A stretch of 64,000 nt of DNA from an uncultured Paracoccaceae bacterium. Lineage in GTDB: Bacteria; Pseudomonadota; Alphaproteobacteria; Rhodobacterales; Rhodobacteraceae. The notes under the pieces are model-generated. The model ran no database searches. It was not told where the DNA came from and saw nothing but the letters and a program-made list of their open reading frames with translations. Position numbers and translations under genes: made by a program. Positions 48,344 through 57,818 of the stretch are shown one piece after another. Within the stretch, counting starts at the first letter, position 1; each line of letters opens with the position of its first letter. The stretch lies in contig CANLEQ010000015.1 of assembly GCA_947489705.1 (NCBI GenBank), forward strand, positions 1-64,000, read 5' to 3'.

Positions 48344-49198
48344 ATGAACGACGATTCCGAAACGCTGGTCTCGACCGACTGGCTCGCGCGGCATCTCGAC
48401 GATCCGGATCTGCGCATTCTCGATGCGAGCTGGTATCTTCCGGATGCGAACCGGGATGCCCGCGCGGAACATGCCGCGGGCCACATCCCCGGCGCGCGCT
48501 TCGTCGATATCGACGAGATTTCCGATCACCTCTCGGACCTGCCGCACATGGTTCCGCCGCCCGACGAGTTCGCCGCCGCGATGGGCGCGCTCGGGATCGG
48601 CGATGCCGAGCAGGTGGTGGTCTATGACGGCGCGGGGATCTTTTCCGCGGCGCGGATCTGGTGGCTTTTTCGCCTGATGGGCAAGCGCGAGGTGGCCGTG
48701 CTCGACGGCGGCCTGCCGAAATGGCGATCCGAGGGACGCGCCCTCGAGGATCGCCCGGCCGACATGGCCCCGGCAACATTCACGCCCCGGCGGCAGGACG
48801 CCCTGCTGCGCGACGTGACGCAGGTTGCCGCGGCCGTGAAGCTCTCGGGTCCGCAGATCGTCGATGCCCGCTCGCCCGCCAGGTTTCGCGGCGACGCCCC
48901 CGAACCGCGCGAAGGGCTTCGCGCGGGTCACATTCCCGGCTCGCGCAACCTGCCCTTCGGAGAGCTCCTGCGCGAGGACGGCACGATGAAGGATCCGGAC
49001 GCCCTGCGCGCCGCCTTCGCCGCCGCAGAGGTCGATCTCGAAGAGCCGATCATCACGACCTGCGGATCGGGCGTCACGGCGGCCATCCTGGCGCTGGGCC
49101 TCGCGCGGATCGGGCACGACGAGTGGTCGCTCTACGACGGGTCCTGGTCGGAATGGGGCAGTTCCGGCGATCTCCCCGTCGCCAAGGGAGAGGCATGA
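48344..49198 (+). CDS. sseA: 3-mercaptopyruvate sulfurtransferase (two rhodanese domains)
   Basis: 284 aa. First rhodanese domain 1-135 (DPDLRILDASWYLPD, HIPGARFVDID), second 150-284 with the active Cys in ITTCGSGVTAAILALGL. The CGSGVTA loop is the mercaptopyruvate form; thiosulfate rhodaneses have CRKGVTA. One base separates its stop from the next ATG, so it is coupled to the aminotransferase. The pair may act in cysteine catabolism. Confidence 0.92.
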   Translation: MNDDSETLVSTDWLARHLDDPDLRILDASWYLPDANRDARAEHAAGHIPGARFVDIDEISDHLSDLPHMVPPPDEFAAAMGALGIGDAEQVVVYDGAGIFSAARIWWLFRLMGKREVAVLDGGLPKWRSEGRALEDRPADMAPATFTPRRQDALLRDVTQVAAAVKLSGPQIVDARSPARFRGDAPEPREGLRAGHIPGSRNLPFGELLREDGTMKDPDALRAAFAAAEVDLEEPIITTCGSGVTAAILALGLARIGHDEWSLYDGSWSEWGSSGDLPVAKGEA

Positions 49199-49199
49199 C

Positions 49200-50384
49200 A
49201 TGCTCAACGATCTGAAAGAACAACCCGCCGACAAGATCCTGATGCTCATGCAGGCCTTCCGCGAGGACCCGCGCGAGGACAAGATCGACCTCGGCGTCGG
49301 CGTCTATCGCGATGCGGACGGCAACACGCCGATCATGGCCGCGGTGAAGGAGGCGGAAAAGCGCCTCTGGTCCGCGGAGACCACGAAATCCTATACGGGG
49401 CTGGCCGGAGATCCCGAATACGGGCGCGCGCTGGGCGATCTGATCCTGGGCGACGCGGTCGCGCGGGATCGTCGCGCCGCCGTCGCGACCCCGGGCGGCA
49501 CCGGTGCCGTGCGTCAGGCGCTGGAGCTCATGCGGATGGCCGCGCCCGGGGCGCGGATCTGGGTCTCCGATCCGACCTGGCCCAACCACCTGTCGATCAT
49601 CAAGCATCTCGAACGGCCCAGCAGCCCCTATCGCTATTTCGACGACGCGACGGGACAAGTCGATTTCGACGGGATGTGCGCCGATCTCGACGCCGTGGCC
49701 GAGGGCGATCTGGTTCTGTTGCACGGATGTTGCCACAATCCCACCGGCGCCAACCTCACATCCGAGCAATGGGACAAGGTCGCCGACCTGATCGAGGCGA
49801 AGGGCGCGATCGCCTTCGTCGACATTGCCTATCAGGGCTTCGGCGACGGGCTCGATGCGGATGCCGAAGGGGTGCGCAAACTGGCCGCAAGGCTGCCGGA
49901 AATGTTGATCGCGGCAAGCTGTTCCAAGAATTTCGGCATCTACCGCGAACGCGCCGGCCTTTTGATCGCGATTGCGCCCGATGCCGCGGCGGCCAAGACG
50001 GCGCAAGGCACCCTTGCCCATCTCAACCGCCAGAACTTCAGCTTTCCGCCCGATCACGGCGCGCGGCTCGTCACTATGATCCTGACCGACGGGACGTTGC
50101 GCGCGCAGTGGCAGGAAGAGCTCGAGGAGATGCGGCTCGGAATGCTCGGGCTGCGCCGACAGCTTGCCGACGAGCTTCGCCAGCGGTCGAATTCCGACCG
50201 CTTCGACTTCATCGCCGAGCATCGCGGGATGTTCTCGCGGCTCGGCGCCACGCCCGAGCAGGTCGAGGCGATGCGGCGCGACAACGGCATCTACATGGTG
50301 GGCGACAGCCGCATCAACGTGGCGGGCCTCAACGCGCGCACCGTTCCGATCCTGGCCGCCGCGATGATCGACGCCGGTCTCTGA
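49200..50384 (+). CDS. aromatic-amino-acid / aspartate aminotransferase
   Basis: 394 aa, class I PLP transaminase. LGVGVYRDADGNTPIM, GTGAVRQALELM, HGCCHNPTGANLTSEQWD, and the PLP Lys in ASCSKNFGIYRERAGLL are the AspC/TyrB pattern, with the final RINVAGLN Arg for the carboxylate. The C-terminal signature favours the TyrB/AspC group over branched-chain. Terminator at 50403-50440. Confidence 0.92.
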   Translation: MLNDLKEQPADKILMLMQAFREDPREDKIDLGVGVYRDADGNTPIMAAVKEAEKRLWSAETTKSYTGLAGDPEYGRALGDLILGDAVARDRRAAVATPGGTGAVRQALELMRMAAPGARIWVSDPTWPNHLSIIKHLERPSSPYRYFDDATGQVDFDGMCADLDAVAEGDLVLLHGCCHNPTGANLTSEQWDKVADLIEAKGAIAFVDIAYQGFGDGLDADAEGVRKLAARLPEMLIAASCSKNFGIYRERAGLLIAIAPDAAAAKTAQGTLAHLNRQNFSFPPDHGARLVTMILTDGTLRAQWQEELEEMRLGMLGLRRQLADELRQRSNSDRFDFIAEHRGMFSRLGATPEQVEAMRRDNGIYMVGDSRINVAGLNARTVPILAAAMIDAGL

Positions 50385-50402
50385 CGTCGACGCCAGGATG
50401 CC

Positions 50403-50440
50403 AAAAGGCCGCGCCCGGGATCGGAGCGCGGCCTTTTTTT
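50403..50440 (+). terminator. rho-independent terminator of the aminotransferase operon
   Basis: AAAAGGCCGCGC (50403-50414) pairs perfectly with GCGCGGCCTTTT (50426-50437), with T residues continuing to 50440. It lies 18 bases past the stop. The A-run on the left makes it partly bidirectional. Confidence 0.88.
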
Positions 50441-50458
50441 CGTCGCTTGGACAGAAAA

Positions 50459-50492
50459 GACCCCGACGCGGAGGGAGGATCGCGCCGGGGTC
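50459..50492 (-). terminator. rho-independent terminator of glnK-amtB
   Basis: On the minus strand GACCCCGGCGCG and CGCGTCGGGGTC (50481-50492 and 50459-50470) pair with one mismatch, followed by TTTTCT. It lies 28 bases past the amtB stop. Confidence 0.78.
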
Positions 50493-50520
50493 ATCTTCAC
50501 GCTCGGGACTGGGGAGGAGG

Positions 50521-51867
50521 TCAGCCCCTGGTGAATTCCGGATAGGCTTCCATGCCGAGCTCGCTCACGTCGAGCCCCGCGATCTCTGCCTCTTCGCTGA
50601 CCCGCAGACCCATGACGGCCTTGAGGATAAGCCAGACGACGATGCTGACCACGAAGACGAAGATGCCGATCGCGACAAAGCCGATGATCTGGGTGATGAA
50701 GTTGGTGCCTTCGGTGTAGAAGGGAACCGCCAGCGTACCCCAGAAGCCCGCGATAAGGTGGACCGGGATGGCGCCCACGACGTCGTCGATCTTGAGCTTG
50801 TCGAGCAGCGGGACGGTCACGACCACGATGATGCCGCCCACGGCCCCGATCCAGAGCGCGCCGAAGAGCGTCGGGTCGAGCGGACCCGCGGTGATCGACA
50901 CGAGGCCGGCCAGCGCGCCGTTGAGCACCATTGTGAGGTCCGCCTTGCGGAACGAGAAGGTCGACATGAGCAGCGCCGCGACCGCGCCGGCAGAGGCCGC
51001 CATGTTGGTGTTGGCGAAGATACGGCCCACATCGGTGATGTCGCCGACGGTGCCCGCGGCAAGCTGCGAGCCGCCGTTGAACCCGAACCAGCCGAGCCAC
51101 AGGATGAACGTGCCGAGCGTCGCCAACGGAAGGTTGGAGCCCGGAATGGGCACGACGCGCCCGTCCTTGCCGTATTTGCCGATCCGCGCGCCCAGCACGA
51201 TCGCACCGGCCAGAGCGGCGAACCCGCCCGCGGCATGGACCAGCGTCGATCCGGCGAAGTCGGAGAAGCCCATCTCGCTCAGCCAGCCGCCGCCCCACTG
51301 CCAGGATGCTTCGATCGGATAGATGAAGCCCGTGAGCACGACGACGAAGATCAGGAACGGCCAGAGCTTGATCCGCTCGGCGAGCGTGCCGGACACGATC
51401 GAGGCCGTGGTGGCGCAGAACATCAGCTGGAAGAAGAAGTCGGACGCGACCGACGCGTAGTCGAGAGATGCGTCTTCGGCCGCGAGGCCCACGGGCTCGA
51501 GCGCGGCGGGCGAGAACAGCGTTCCGAGATACCCGGAAATGATCCAGCCATCGCCCGGATACATGAGGTTGAAGCCCACGAACCAGTACATGAGCGAGGC
51601 GATCGAGAAGAGCGCGATGTTCTTGGTCAGCTGCGTGGTGGCGTTCTTCGACCGCACGAGGCCGGCTTCGAGCATGGCGAAGCCCGCCGCCATCCAGAAC
51701 ACCAGAAAGCCGCCGATCAGGAACAGCAGCGTCGTCATGATGTAGGGACCGATCTCGTCGAAACCGGGTGCCGCGGCTTCGGTCGCTTCGGTGACCTCCT
51801 GCGCCGCAGCCGCGAGCGGCAGGAGCACGCTGGCGGCGGTCGCAGATATGGTTGTCGTCAATTTCAT
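50521..51867 (-). CDS. amtB: ammonium transporter AmtB
   Basis: 448 aa. Signal-like N-terminal segment (1-22), then eleven membrane segments. Pore His residues are in TLVHAAGGFAALAG and VHLIAGFWGTLA; WWMAAGF-like FWMAAGFAMLEAGLVRSKN and DFAGSTLVHAAGG are Amt signatures. Imports ammonium and is gated by GlnK. Start 51867 has AAGGGA 8 bases upstream; an ATG three codons earlier is too near it. Follows glnK by 27 bases. Confidence 0.96.
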   Translation of the reverse strand: MKLTTTISATAASVLLPLAAAAQEVTEATEAAAPGFDEIGPYIMTTLLFLIGGFLVFWMAAGFAMLEAGLVRSKNATTQLTKNIALFSIASLMYWFVGFNLMYPGDGWIISGYLGTLFSPAALEPVGLAAEDASLDYASVASDFFFQLMFCATTASIVSGTLAERIKLWPFLIFVVVLTGFIYPIEASWQWGGGWLSEMGFSDFAGSTLVHAAGGFAALAGAIVLGARIGKYGKDGRVVPIPGSNLPLATLGTFILWLGWFGFNGGSQLAAGTVGDITDVGRIFANTNMAASAGAVAALLMSTFSFRKADLTMVLNGALAGLVSITAGPLDPTLFGALWIGAVGGIIVVVTVPLLDKLKIDDVVGAIPVHLIAGFWGTLAVPFYTEGTNFITQIIGFVAIGIFVFVVSIVVWLILKAVMGLRVSEEAEIAGLDVSELGMEAYPEFTRG

Positions 51868-51894
51868 TGGTGTCATTCCCTTCTACGGCCGCGC

Positions 51895-52233
51895 CTAGAT
51901 GGCGTCTTCGTCGGTTTCGCCGGTCCGCACGCGAACGGCGCTTTGCACGTCGAGGACGAAGATCTTGCCATCGCCGATCTTGTCGGTCTTGGCCGTGGTC
52001 GCGATGGTCTCGACCACCTGATCGACCATTCCGGCGCTCACGACGATCTCGAGCTTGATCTTGGGCACGAAATTGACCGCGTATTCGGCACCGCGATAGA
52101 TTTCGGTATGGCCGGATTGCGAGCCGAAGCCCTTGATCTCGGTCACCATCATGCCGCGCACCCCGATGGTGGTCAGCGCCTCGCGGACCTCCTCCAGCTT
52201 GAACGGCTTGATCGCTGCAATGATGAGTTTCAC
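51895..52233 (-). CDS. glnK: nitrogen regulatory protein PII (GlnK)
   Basis: 112 aa. T-loop Tyr51 in YRGAEYAVNFVPK is the uridylylation site. Starts MKLIIAAIKPFKLEEVREAL, and ATP/2-oxoglutarate-binding residues TAKTDKIGDGKIFV and TGETDEDAI are conserved. Paired with amtB, hence the GlnK name rather than GlnB. Upstream region 52234-52497 contains direct repeats that may be NtrC-type control sites. Confidence 0.95.
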   Translation of the reverse strand: MKLIIAAIKPFKLEEVREALTTIGVRGMMVTEIKGFGSQSGHTEIYRGAEYAVNFVPKIKLEIVVSAGMVDQVVETIATTAKTDKIGDGKIFVLDVQSAVRVRTGETDEDAI

Positions 52234-52356
52234 GTCTCTGTCCCCTGTGATTGCGCGGATCGACCCCTCGGCGGGGCGTGTCGCCTCACAAAGCGGTCCA
52301 GCCGGGGCGTGATCAATGTCCGGCAGGCAAAGCGGATGGGCAAAGTCGCGTCATTC

Positions 52357-52373
52357 GCACAATTTTTGCACAA
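52357..52373. repeat. direct GCACAA repeat, one helical turn apart
   Basis: GCACAA at 52357-52362 and 52368-52373 (11 bp apart) lies 124-140 bases from the glnK start and 125-141 from the PBP start, in an A/T-rich patch. Could be an activator site for glnK-amtB; no sigma54 -24/-12 element was found near glnK. Confidence 0.35.
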
Positions 52374-52394
52374 ATCTTTACGTGCGCCTAAAAA
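52366..52394 (+). promoter_or_regulatory. candidate sigma70 promoter for the class A PBP gene
   Basis: TTGCAC (52366-52371), 17 bases, then TAAAAA (52389-52394). It would give a leader of about 100 bases. The match is reasonable for the -35 and modest for the -10. Confidence 0.35.
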
Positions 52395-52497
52395 TTGAGC
52401 GAAAGAGAATCGCCCCGGGTCACGCAAGCGCGTTTCGGACGCCAGTCTAAGACGCTATGATCGCGCCCAAAGAGCAGACAAACAAAAGGACCGGGCC

Positions 52498-54702
52498 ATG
52501 GCCAGCTCCGGCAACGGCAGACGCCCCCTGACGGCGCACAAACGGCCTGCGCGCCGCTCCGCGAAGGCGGCACCCGCGAAAGCGCGGCGTCGCAGGCATG
52601 CACCGCGATCGACGCGGCGCGGACCGATCGGCTGGGCGGCCGGCTTTGTGCGATGGATGTTCCGGCTCGTCTTCGGATTGGTCGTCCGGGGCGCCGCGAT
52701 CGTCGCGCTGATCCTCGCCGTGGCAACGTGGTATCTCTACACGACGCTGCCGCCGGTGGGCGAATTGCTCGACGGCCGGGCCCGCGGGTCGGTCACGATG
52801 CTCGACCGCGACGGGGACGTGTTCGCCTGGCGCGGCGAGCAGTTCGGCGGTCAGATCGACGCCCAGACGATCTCGCCCAACCTGCGCAACGCCATCATCT
52901 CGACCGAGGACCGACGGTTCTACAGCCATTTCGGGATTTCCCCGCGGGGCGTCGCAAGCGCCGTGCGTATCAACCTTCGCGAGGGGCGCGGTCCGCTCTC
53001 GGGGCATGGCGGGTCGACCATCACGCAGCAGACGGCCAAGCTTCTGTGCCTGGGCGAGCCCTACGATCCGGACGTCTGGGAGAACGAGACCGAGTACGAG
53101 GCCGATTGCCGGCGTGGATCGCTCTGGCGCAAGGCCAAGGAGGCCGTCTACGCGCTCGCCATGGAGGCCAAGTATTCCAAGGACGAGATCCTCACGATCT
53201 ACGTCAACCGGGCGTTTCTCGGGGCGGGGTCGCGCGGTTTCGAGGCCGCGGCCCAGCGCTATTTCGGCAAGTCCGCGAACGACGTGACCCCTGCCGAAGC
53301 GGCCATGCTCGCGGGTCTGCTCGTCGCGCCGACGCGCTATGCGCCCACCAACAATCTCGAGCGCAGCCAGAACCGCGCCAACGTCATCGTCGGCTTGATG
53401 GAGCAGGAAGGATACCTCACGGCCGAGGAGGCCCGGCGCGCCCGCGACAATCCCGCCGAACTTTCGGCCGCGGCGGAGGCCCGCGCGGGCGGCTATTTCG
53501 CCGACTGGGTGATGAGCGACGCCCCCGATTTCCTCACCTCCAAGACGACCGAGGACGTCATCCTGAGCACCACCTTCGACCCGGCGATCCAGCGCGCGGC
53601 CGAAGGCGCGCTTCGCGACGTGTTCGAGAGCAAGGTCAGCCCCGATTCGGAAGCCCAGGCCGCGATCATCGTGATGAGTGCCGACGGCGCCGTGCGCGCC
53701 ATGGTCGGGGGCCGCAAGTTCAAGGGCGTGGCGGGCCAGTTCAACCGCGCCATCATGGCCAAGCGCCAGACCGGGTCGGCCTTCAAGCCGTTCGTCTTCG
53801 CCACGGCACTGGAATTCGGGTTCTCTCCCGACGACGTCATCGTGGACGAGCCGGTCTCGTTCCAGATCCCCGGATCGGGCGAGTGGTCGCCGTCGAACTA
53901 CACCCGCGATTTCGCGGGCGAGATGACGATGGCCACGGCCCTCAGGGACAGCCGCAACGTGCCGGCCGTGAAGATCTCCGAAGCCGTGGGCCGCGAGGCC
54001 GTGCGCCAGGTCGCCTCGGATTTCGGGATCGAATCCGATCTGGCGGCCGGGCCGGCCTTGGCCCTCGGCGTGTCGGAATCGACGCTTCTGGAGATGACGG
54101 GCGCCTATGCGGGCATCCTCAACGGCGGCACCTCGGTCGAGCCCTACGGCCTTACGGATCTGCGCCTTCAGGGCAGCGACGAGCCGTTGATCGGCCAGAT
54201 CGGCGGGCTCGGCGAGCGCGTCATCACCGAAACCGCCGCGCGGCAGCTGACCTGGATGATGAGCCGCGTGATCGAGGAAGGCACCGGGCAGCGCGCGAAG
54301 CTCGCGAATCGCGAGGCGGCGGGCAAGACGGGCACCACGCAGGCCGCGCGTGACGCGTGGTTCCTGGGCTTCACCGCCGATTACGTCACGGGCGTCTGGA
54401 TGGGCTATGACGACAACACGCCGCTGACGGGGGTCACCGGCGGGGGACTGCCTGCGGATATCTGGCGCGAGACGATGGAACGCGTGCACGAGGGCATTCC
54501 GCCCCACCCTCTGCCGATGGTGGCGCCCGCCGGCCGGCTTCAGGACCCCGCGGCGCCCGCCCCCGCGCCGGGATATGACGGACGCGTGAGCGAGGCGCAA
54601 AGCGGACAGCCCCGCAAGATCGGCCCTGCCCCGCAACAAGGCCCCGGCAACGTGGCCGAGCAGATCATCAACGACGTGTTGGGGACCATCTTCGGGAACT
54701 AG
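52498..54702 (+). CDS. class A penicillin-binding protein (PBP1-type, GT51 plus transpeptidase)
   Basis: 734 aa. A very basic N-terminal tail (1-42), one membrane segment (about 60-82), then GT51 glycosyltransferase (ISTEDRRFYSHFGISPRG, GGSTITQQTAKLL, YVNRAFLGAGSRGFEAAAQ), and the transpeptidase with S-x-x-K (QTGSAFKPF), S-x-N (DSRNVPAV), and K-T-G (AAGKTGTTQAARDAWF). Builds and crosslinks peptidoglycan. Tail Pro/Ala-rich, cytosol-to-periplasm topology N-in. Confidence 0.94.
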   Translation: MASSGNGRRPLTAHKRPARRSAKAAPAKARRRRHAPRSTRRGPIGWAAGFVRWMFRLVFGLVVRGAAIVALILAVATWYLYTTLPPVGELLDGRARGSVTMLDRDGDVFAWRGEQFGGQIDAQTISPNLRNAIISTEDRRFYSHFGISPRGVASAVRINLREGRGPLSGHGGSTITQQTAKLLCLGEPYDPDVWENETEYEADCRRGSLWRKAKEAVYALAMEAKYSKDEILTIYVNRAFLGAGSRGFEAAAQRYFGKSANDVTPAEAAMLAGLLVAPTRYAPTNNLERSQNRANVIVGLMEQEGYLTAEEARRARDNPAELSAAAEARAGGYFADWVMSDAPDFLTSKTTEDVILSTTFDPAIQRAAEGALRDVFESKVSPDSEAQAAIIVMSADGAVRAMVGGRKFKGVAGQFNRAIMAKRQTGSAFKPFVFATALEFGFSPDDVIVDEPVSFQIPGSGEWSPSNYTRDFAGEMTMATALRDSRNVPAVKISEAVGREAVRQVASDFGIESDLAAGPALALGVSESTLLEMTGAYAGILNGGTSVEPYGLTDLRLQGSDEPLIGQIGGLGERVITETAARQLTWMMSRVIEEGTGQRAKLANREAAGKTGTTQAARDAWFLGFTADYVTGVWMGYDDNTPLTGVTGGGLPADIWRETMERVHEGIPPHPLPMVAPAGRLQDPAAPAPAPGYDGRVSEAQSGQPRKIGPAPQQGPGNVAEQIINDVLGTIFGN

Positions 54703-54887
54703 CCGGGGGGGGCGGCCCGGGAAGCACGTCGGTCACGCCGCCGGCCTGCCGAGGCTATCGGGGCGTATCTCGATCGGAGAGGGCGAAGGGCCGTCGGGAG
54801 GTGGCGAAAGCGACGCTGCCCCGGCCGGGCCCCACGGCGTGAACCGTGGGGAACGATGGCAGGGCGAGCAGTTGCGGCAACCCTTGG
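54703..54887. other. 185-bp region between convergent PBP and rppH genes
   Basis: It holds a perfect 8-bp stem (CCCCACGG 54830-54837 with CCGTGGGG 54844-54851) around a 6-base loop, plus shorter GC stems. No T-run, so termination is not certain. I see no gene in it. Confidence 0.45.
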
Positions 54888-55373
54888 CTAGCCTGCAATC
54901 CTGCCGCGGAACTCACCGAGAACGGCATCGTAGACAGCGCGCTTGAAGGGCACGATCTGCTCCGCCAGCCGCTCCGGCTCGACCCATTCCCAGGCGCTGA
55001 ATTCCGGATCCGCGGTTGCGATGTTCACGTCGTCGTCGCGGCCGGTGAAGCGCATCAGAACCCATTTCTGCTTCTGGCCGCGATACTTTCCGCCCCAGAT
55101 CTTGCCCAGAAGCTCGTCGGGCAAGTCGTAGGTGATCCAGTCGGACGTTTCGGCCTCGATCGTCACCAGATCGGCGGTCACGCCGGTTTCCTCTTCCAGC
55201 TCGCGAAGCGCGGCCTGGCGCGGCGTCTCGCCCGGGTCGATCCCGCCCTGCGGCATCTGCCACGCACCGGCCGCGTGGTCGATCCGCTGCCCCGCGAAGA
55301 CGCGGCCGCCCGCATTGACGAGCACCACGCCCGCGCAGGGACGGTAGGGCAGATCCTCGGCCCGCACGCTCAT
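54888..55373 (-). CDS. rppH: RNA pyrophosphohydrolase RppH (Nudix)
   Basis: 161 aa. Removes pyrophosphate from the 5' triphosphate of mRNA to start decay. Nudix box [22 protein letters not shown] is complete; [20 protein letters not shown] and [19 protein letters not shown] are RppH hallmarks. ATG overlaps the ctpA stop by four bases; last gene of the rsfS operon. Confidence 0.96.
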   Translation of the reverse strand: MSVRAEDLPYRPCAGVVLVNAGGRVFAGQRIDHAAGAWQMPQGGIDPGETPRQAALRELEEETGVTADLVTIEAETSDWITYDLPDELLGKIWGGKYRGQKQKWVLMRFTGRDDDVNIATADPEFSAWEWVEPERLAEQIVPFKRAVYDAVLGEFRGRIAG

Positions 55374-56713
55374 TCCTGCGCGGGCCCCATCGCGGCGAGC
55401 CCCTTGAGGATGTCGATGGCGTAGGCCAGCTGGTAATCCTCGTCGCGAAGTCGTGCAGATTCCTCCGCGGCCTCCTGTTCCTCGCGGATGATCCGCTCTT
55501 CGTCCTCGTCGACGGAATCGTTGTCGAGGGCGCCGCGCAGATCGGCCTCCGACCGGCTGAAGGGGGAACGCTCCTCTTCTTCCGCCTCGTCTGCATTGGG
55601 ATCGATGGCCGGTTGCTGCACCACGATGTCCGGCGAGACGCCGAGGGCCTGGATCGACCGGCCCGACGGCGTGTAGTACCGCGCGGTGGTCAGGCGCATC
55701 GCCCCCTCGCCCCGCAGCGGCATCACCGTCTGGACCGAGCCCTTGCCGAAGCTCTTGGTGCCCACGACGATCGCCCGCCGGTGATCCTGAAGCGCGCCGG
55801 CCACGATCTCGGAGGCGCTGGCCGAGCCGCCGTTGATGAGGACCACGATGGGCTTGCCTTCGGCCAGGTCGCCCTCGGTGGCGTTGAACCGATCGCTGTC
55901 CTCGACCTCGCGGCCGCGGGTCGAGACGATCTCGCCCTCGTCGAGGAACGCGTCGCTGACCTCGATCGCCTGGTTGAGCAGACCGCCGGGATTGTTGCGC
56001 AGATCGATGACGAAGCCGTTGACGTTCTCCATCCCGCCGGCGGCCTCGACCTGAGTCGCGAGCTCCTCCTCGAGCTTGGCGAAGGTCTGGTCGCTGAAGG
56101 TGATGACCCGCAGCACGACGGTATCGCCCTCGATCCGGGAGCGCACGGCGGTCAGTTCGATCGTGTCGCGAATGATGGAGACCTCGAAGGGCTCGTCCAC
56201 GCCCTCGCGCACGACCGTCACTACGATTTCCGAGCCCACCGGACCGCGCATCATGTCGACCGCATCGTCGAGCGTCAGGCCGAGCAGGGATTCCCCGTCG
56301 ACATGGGTGATGTAGTCGCCGGCCATCATGCCGGCATCGTCGGCCGGCGTGCCGTCCATCGGCGACACGACCTTGATGAAGCCCTCTTCCTGCGTGACCT
56401 CGATCCCGAGGCCGCCGAACTCGCCGCGGGTCTGGGTGCGCATCCGGTCCGCGTCCTCGGGCGAGAGATAGCTCGAATGAGGATCGAGCGAGGTCAGCAT
56501 CCCGTCGATGGCCGCCTCGATCAGATCCTGCTCCTCGACCTCGGTCACGTACTGGGCGCGGATCCGCTCGAAGATGTCGCCGAAGAGGTCGAGCTGCTCG
56601 TAGACGTTCGAGCGGTCGGCGTTCTCCTGCGCGATCAGCGGACCGGCGATCTGGGTCGTGAGCAGCACGCCGGCCACCGTGCCGCCGATAGCGGCCATAG
56701 CGAATTTTTTCAT
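55370..56713 (-). CDS. ctpA: carboxy-terminal processing protease CtpA (S41A)
   Basis: 447 aa. Signal/anchor 1-28, PDZ domain about 95-180 ([32 protein letters not shown]), and the S41 core with the nucleophile Ser in [21 protein letters not shown] and Lys324 in [12 protein letters not shown]. Periplasmic protease. A highly acidic Glu/Arg-rich tail (residues about 380-440) is unusual in length. Follows envC by 10 bases; with EnvC it probably controls cell-wall hydrolases. Confidence 0.95.
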   Translation of the reverse strand: MKKFAMAAIGGTVAGVLLTTQIAGPLIAQENADRSNVYEQLDLFGDIFERIRAQYVTEVEEQDLIEAAIDGMLTSLDPHSSYLSPEDADRMRTQTRGEFGGLGIEVTQEEGFIKVVSPMDGTPADDAGMMAGDYITHVDGESLLGLTLDDAVDMMRGPVGSEIVVTVVREGVDEPFEVSIIRDTIELTAVRSRIEGDTVVLRVITFSDQTFAKLEEELATQVEAAGGMENVNGFVIDLRNNPGGLLNQAIEVSDAFLDEGEIVSTRGREVEDSDRFNATEGDLAEGKPIVVLINGGSASASEIVAGALQDHRRAIVVGTKSFGKGSVQTVMPLRGEGAMRLTTARYYTPSGRSIQALGVSPDIVVQQPAIDPNADEAEEEERSPFSRSEADLRGALDNDSVDEDEERIIREEQEAAEESARLRDEDYQLAYAIDILKGLAAMGPAQE

Positions 56714-56723
56714 GAGCCTCGTC

Positions 56724-57818
56724 CTATTCTTGCGCAGGGGCGAACCATTCCGCCGGATCCACGGGGGCGTTCCCCTGTCTTACCTCAACATAAAGCGTTT
56801 CTTCGGCCGATTGGCCAGAACCGCCATTCGTTCCTCCGCCCGGCATCAGACCCAGGGGCGCACCGGCAGGGACGGTGTCTCCGGGCGCACCATATACCGA
56901 CCCGAGGCCCGCCAGAACCATCAGATAGCCGCTCCCGGGCTCGAGAATCATCACGTTTCCGTAGTCGAGGAGCGGCCCGCGATACCGGATCGTCGACGTG
57001 GCGGGTGCGGTCACCAGAGCGTCCGGCGCGGTTGCAAGAACCCATCCCGGCCGCGCGATGCCGGCGGCGTCGCGGGTATTGAACGCCGATTGCAGATCAC
57101 CCGCAACAGGCAGGGCGAGATCTCCCCTGAGCCCGGCGAAATCCGGCGCGCCACGGGATGCGACATTCTTTGGCAAGCCTGCCGCGAAGGCGGCGAGTGT
57201 TTCCGAGGATCGCCCGAGCTCCTTCAGGCGGGCCTCGAGCGCAAGTTCACCCTGCGAGACGGGCCGGCGCGATGCCATCGCGGCCCCGAGCGAGGCCCGG
57301 GCGTCCTGCGCCCCGCGCAGGCCCGCCACGAGATCCGCACGCGCGGCCTCGCGAACCGTGCGCAGGTGCTCGATCCGGTCCAGATCCGCGCGCAGGCTTG
57401 CGACCCGATCGGCGATCGCCGGCGTCACGGCATGCAGGAGCATACCGGCCCGCGCCGTGTCCTCGGGCCCGGCGGGATGCAGGAGCAGCGCCGCCTCCGG
57501 AGCGGCCCCCATGGCCTGGAGCGCGCCGAGAAGCTGGCCGAGCTGCGCGCGCTCGGCTGCGAGGCGGCCTTCGATATGCGCCTCGCGCGCGGCGGTTTCC
57601 CGCAGGGCATCGCGCACAAGGGCGAGGCCCTCCTCGTATGCCCTGACCGAGCGCGTGAGTGCGGCAACGCGCTCCGAGGACGACCCGGCATCGCGCAGAG
57701 CCACGGCCGCCTGGTCGAGCGCCCGGGCCGCCCGGTTTGCGGTATCCTCCGCTCCGGGTGCCGCCGCCCCCTGCAGGGGCAGGGCGAGGCATCCGAGCAC
57801 GAGGGCCAGCCGCATCAT
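56724..57818 (-). CDS. envC: murein hydrolase activator EnvC-like, LytM/M23 domain
   Basis: 364 aa. Signal peptide (MMRLALVLGCLALPLQGAAA), coiled coils about 35-225, and a C-terminal M23 domain (residues about 240-355, IRYRGPLLDYGNVMILEPGSGYLM, GMVYG-like LGSVYGAPGDTV, LYVEVRQGNAPVDPAEW). The zinc-binding HxxxD/HxH of active M23 is absent (YRGPLLDYGN, LYVEVR instead of H-x-H), so it is an amidase activator, not a protease. Four-base overlap with gpmI. Confidence 0.92.
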   Translation of the reverse strand: MMRLALVLGCLALPLQGAAAPGAEDTANRAARALDQAAVALRDAGSSSERVAALTRSVRAYEEGLALVRDALRETAAREAHIEGRLAAERAQLGQLLGALQAMGAAPEAALLLHPAGPEDTARAGMLLHAVTPAIADRVASLRADLDRIEHLRTVREAARADLVAGLRGAQDARASLGAAMASRRPVSQGELALEARLKELGRSSETLAAFAAGLPKNVASRGAPDFAGLRGDLALPVAGDLQSAFNTRDAAGIARPGWVLATAPDALVTAPATSTIRYRGPLLDYGNVMILEPGSGYLMVLAGLGSVYGAPGDTVPAGAPLGLMPGGGTNGGSGQSAEETLYVEVRQGNAPVDPAEWFAPAQE

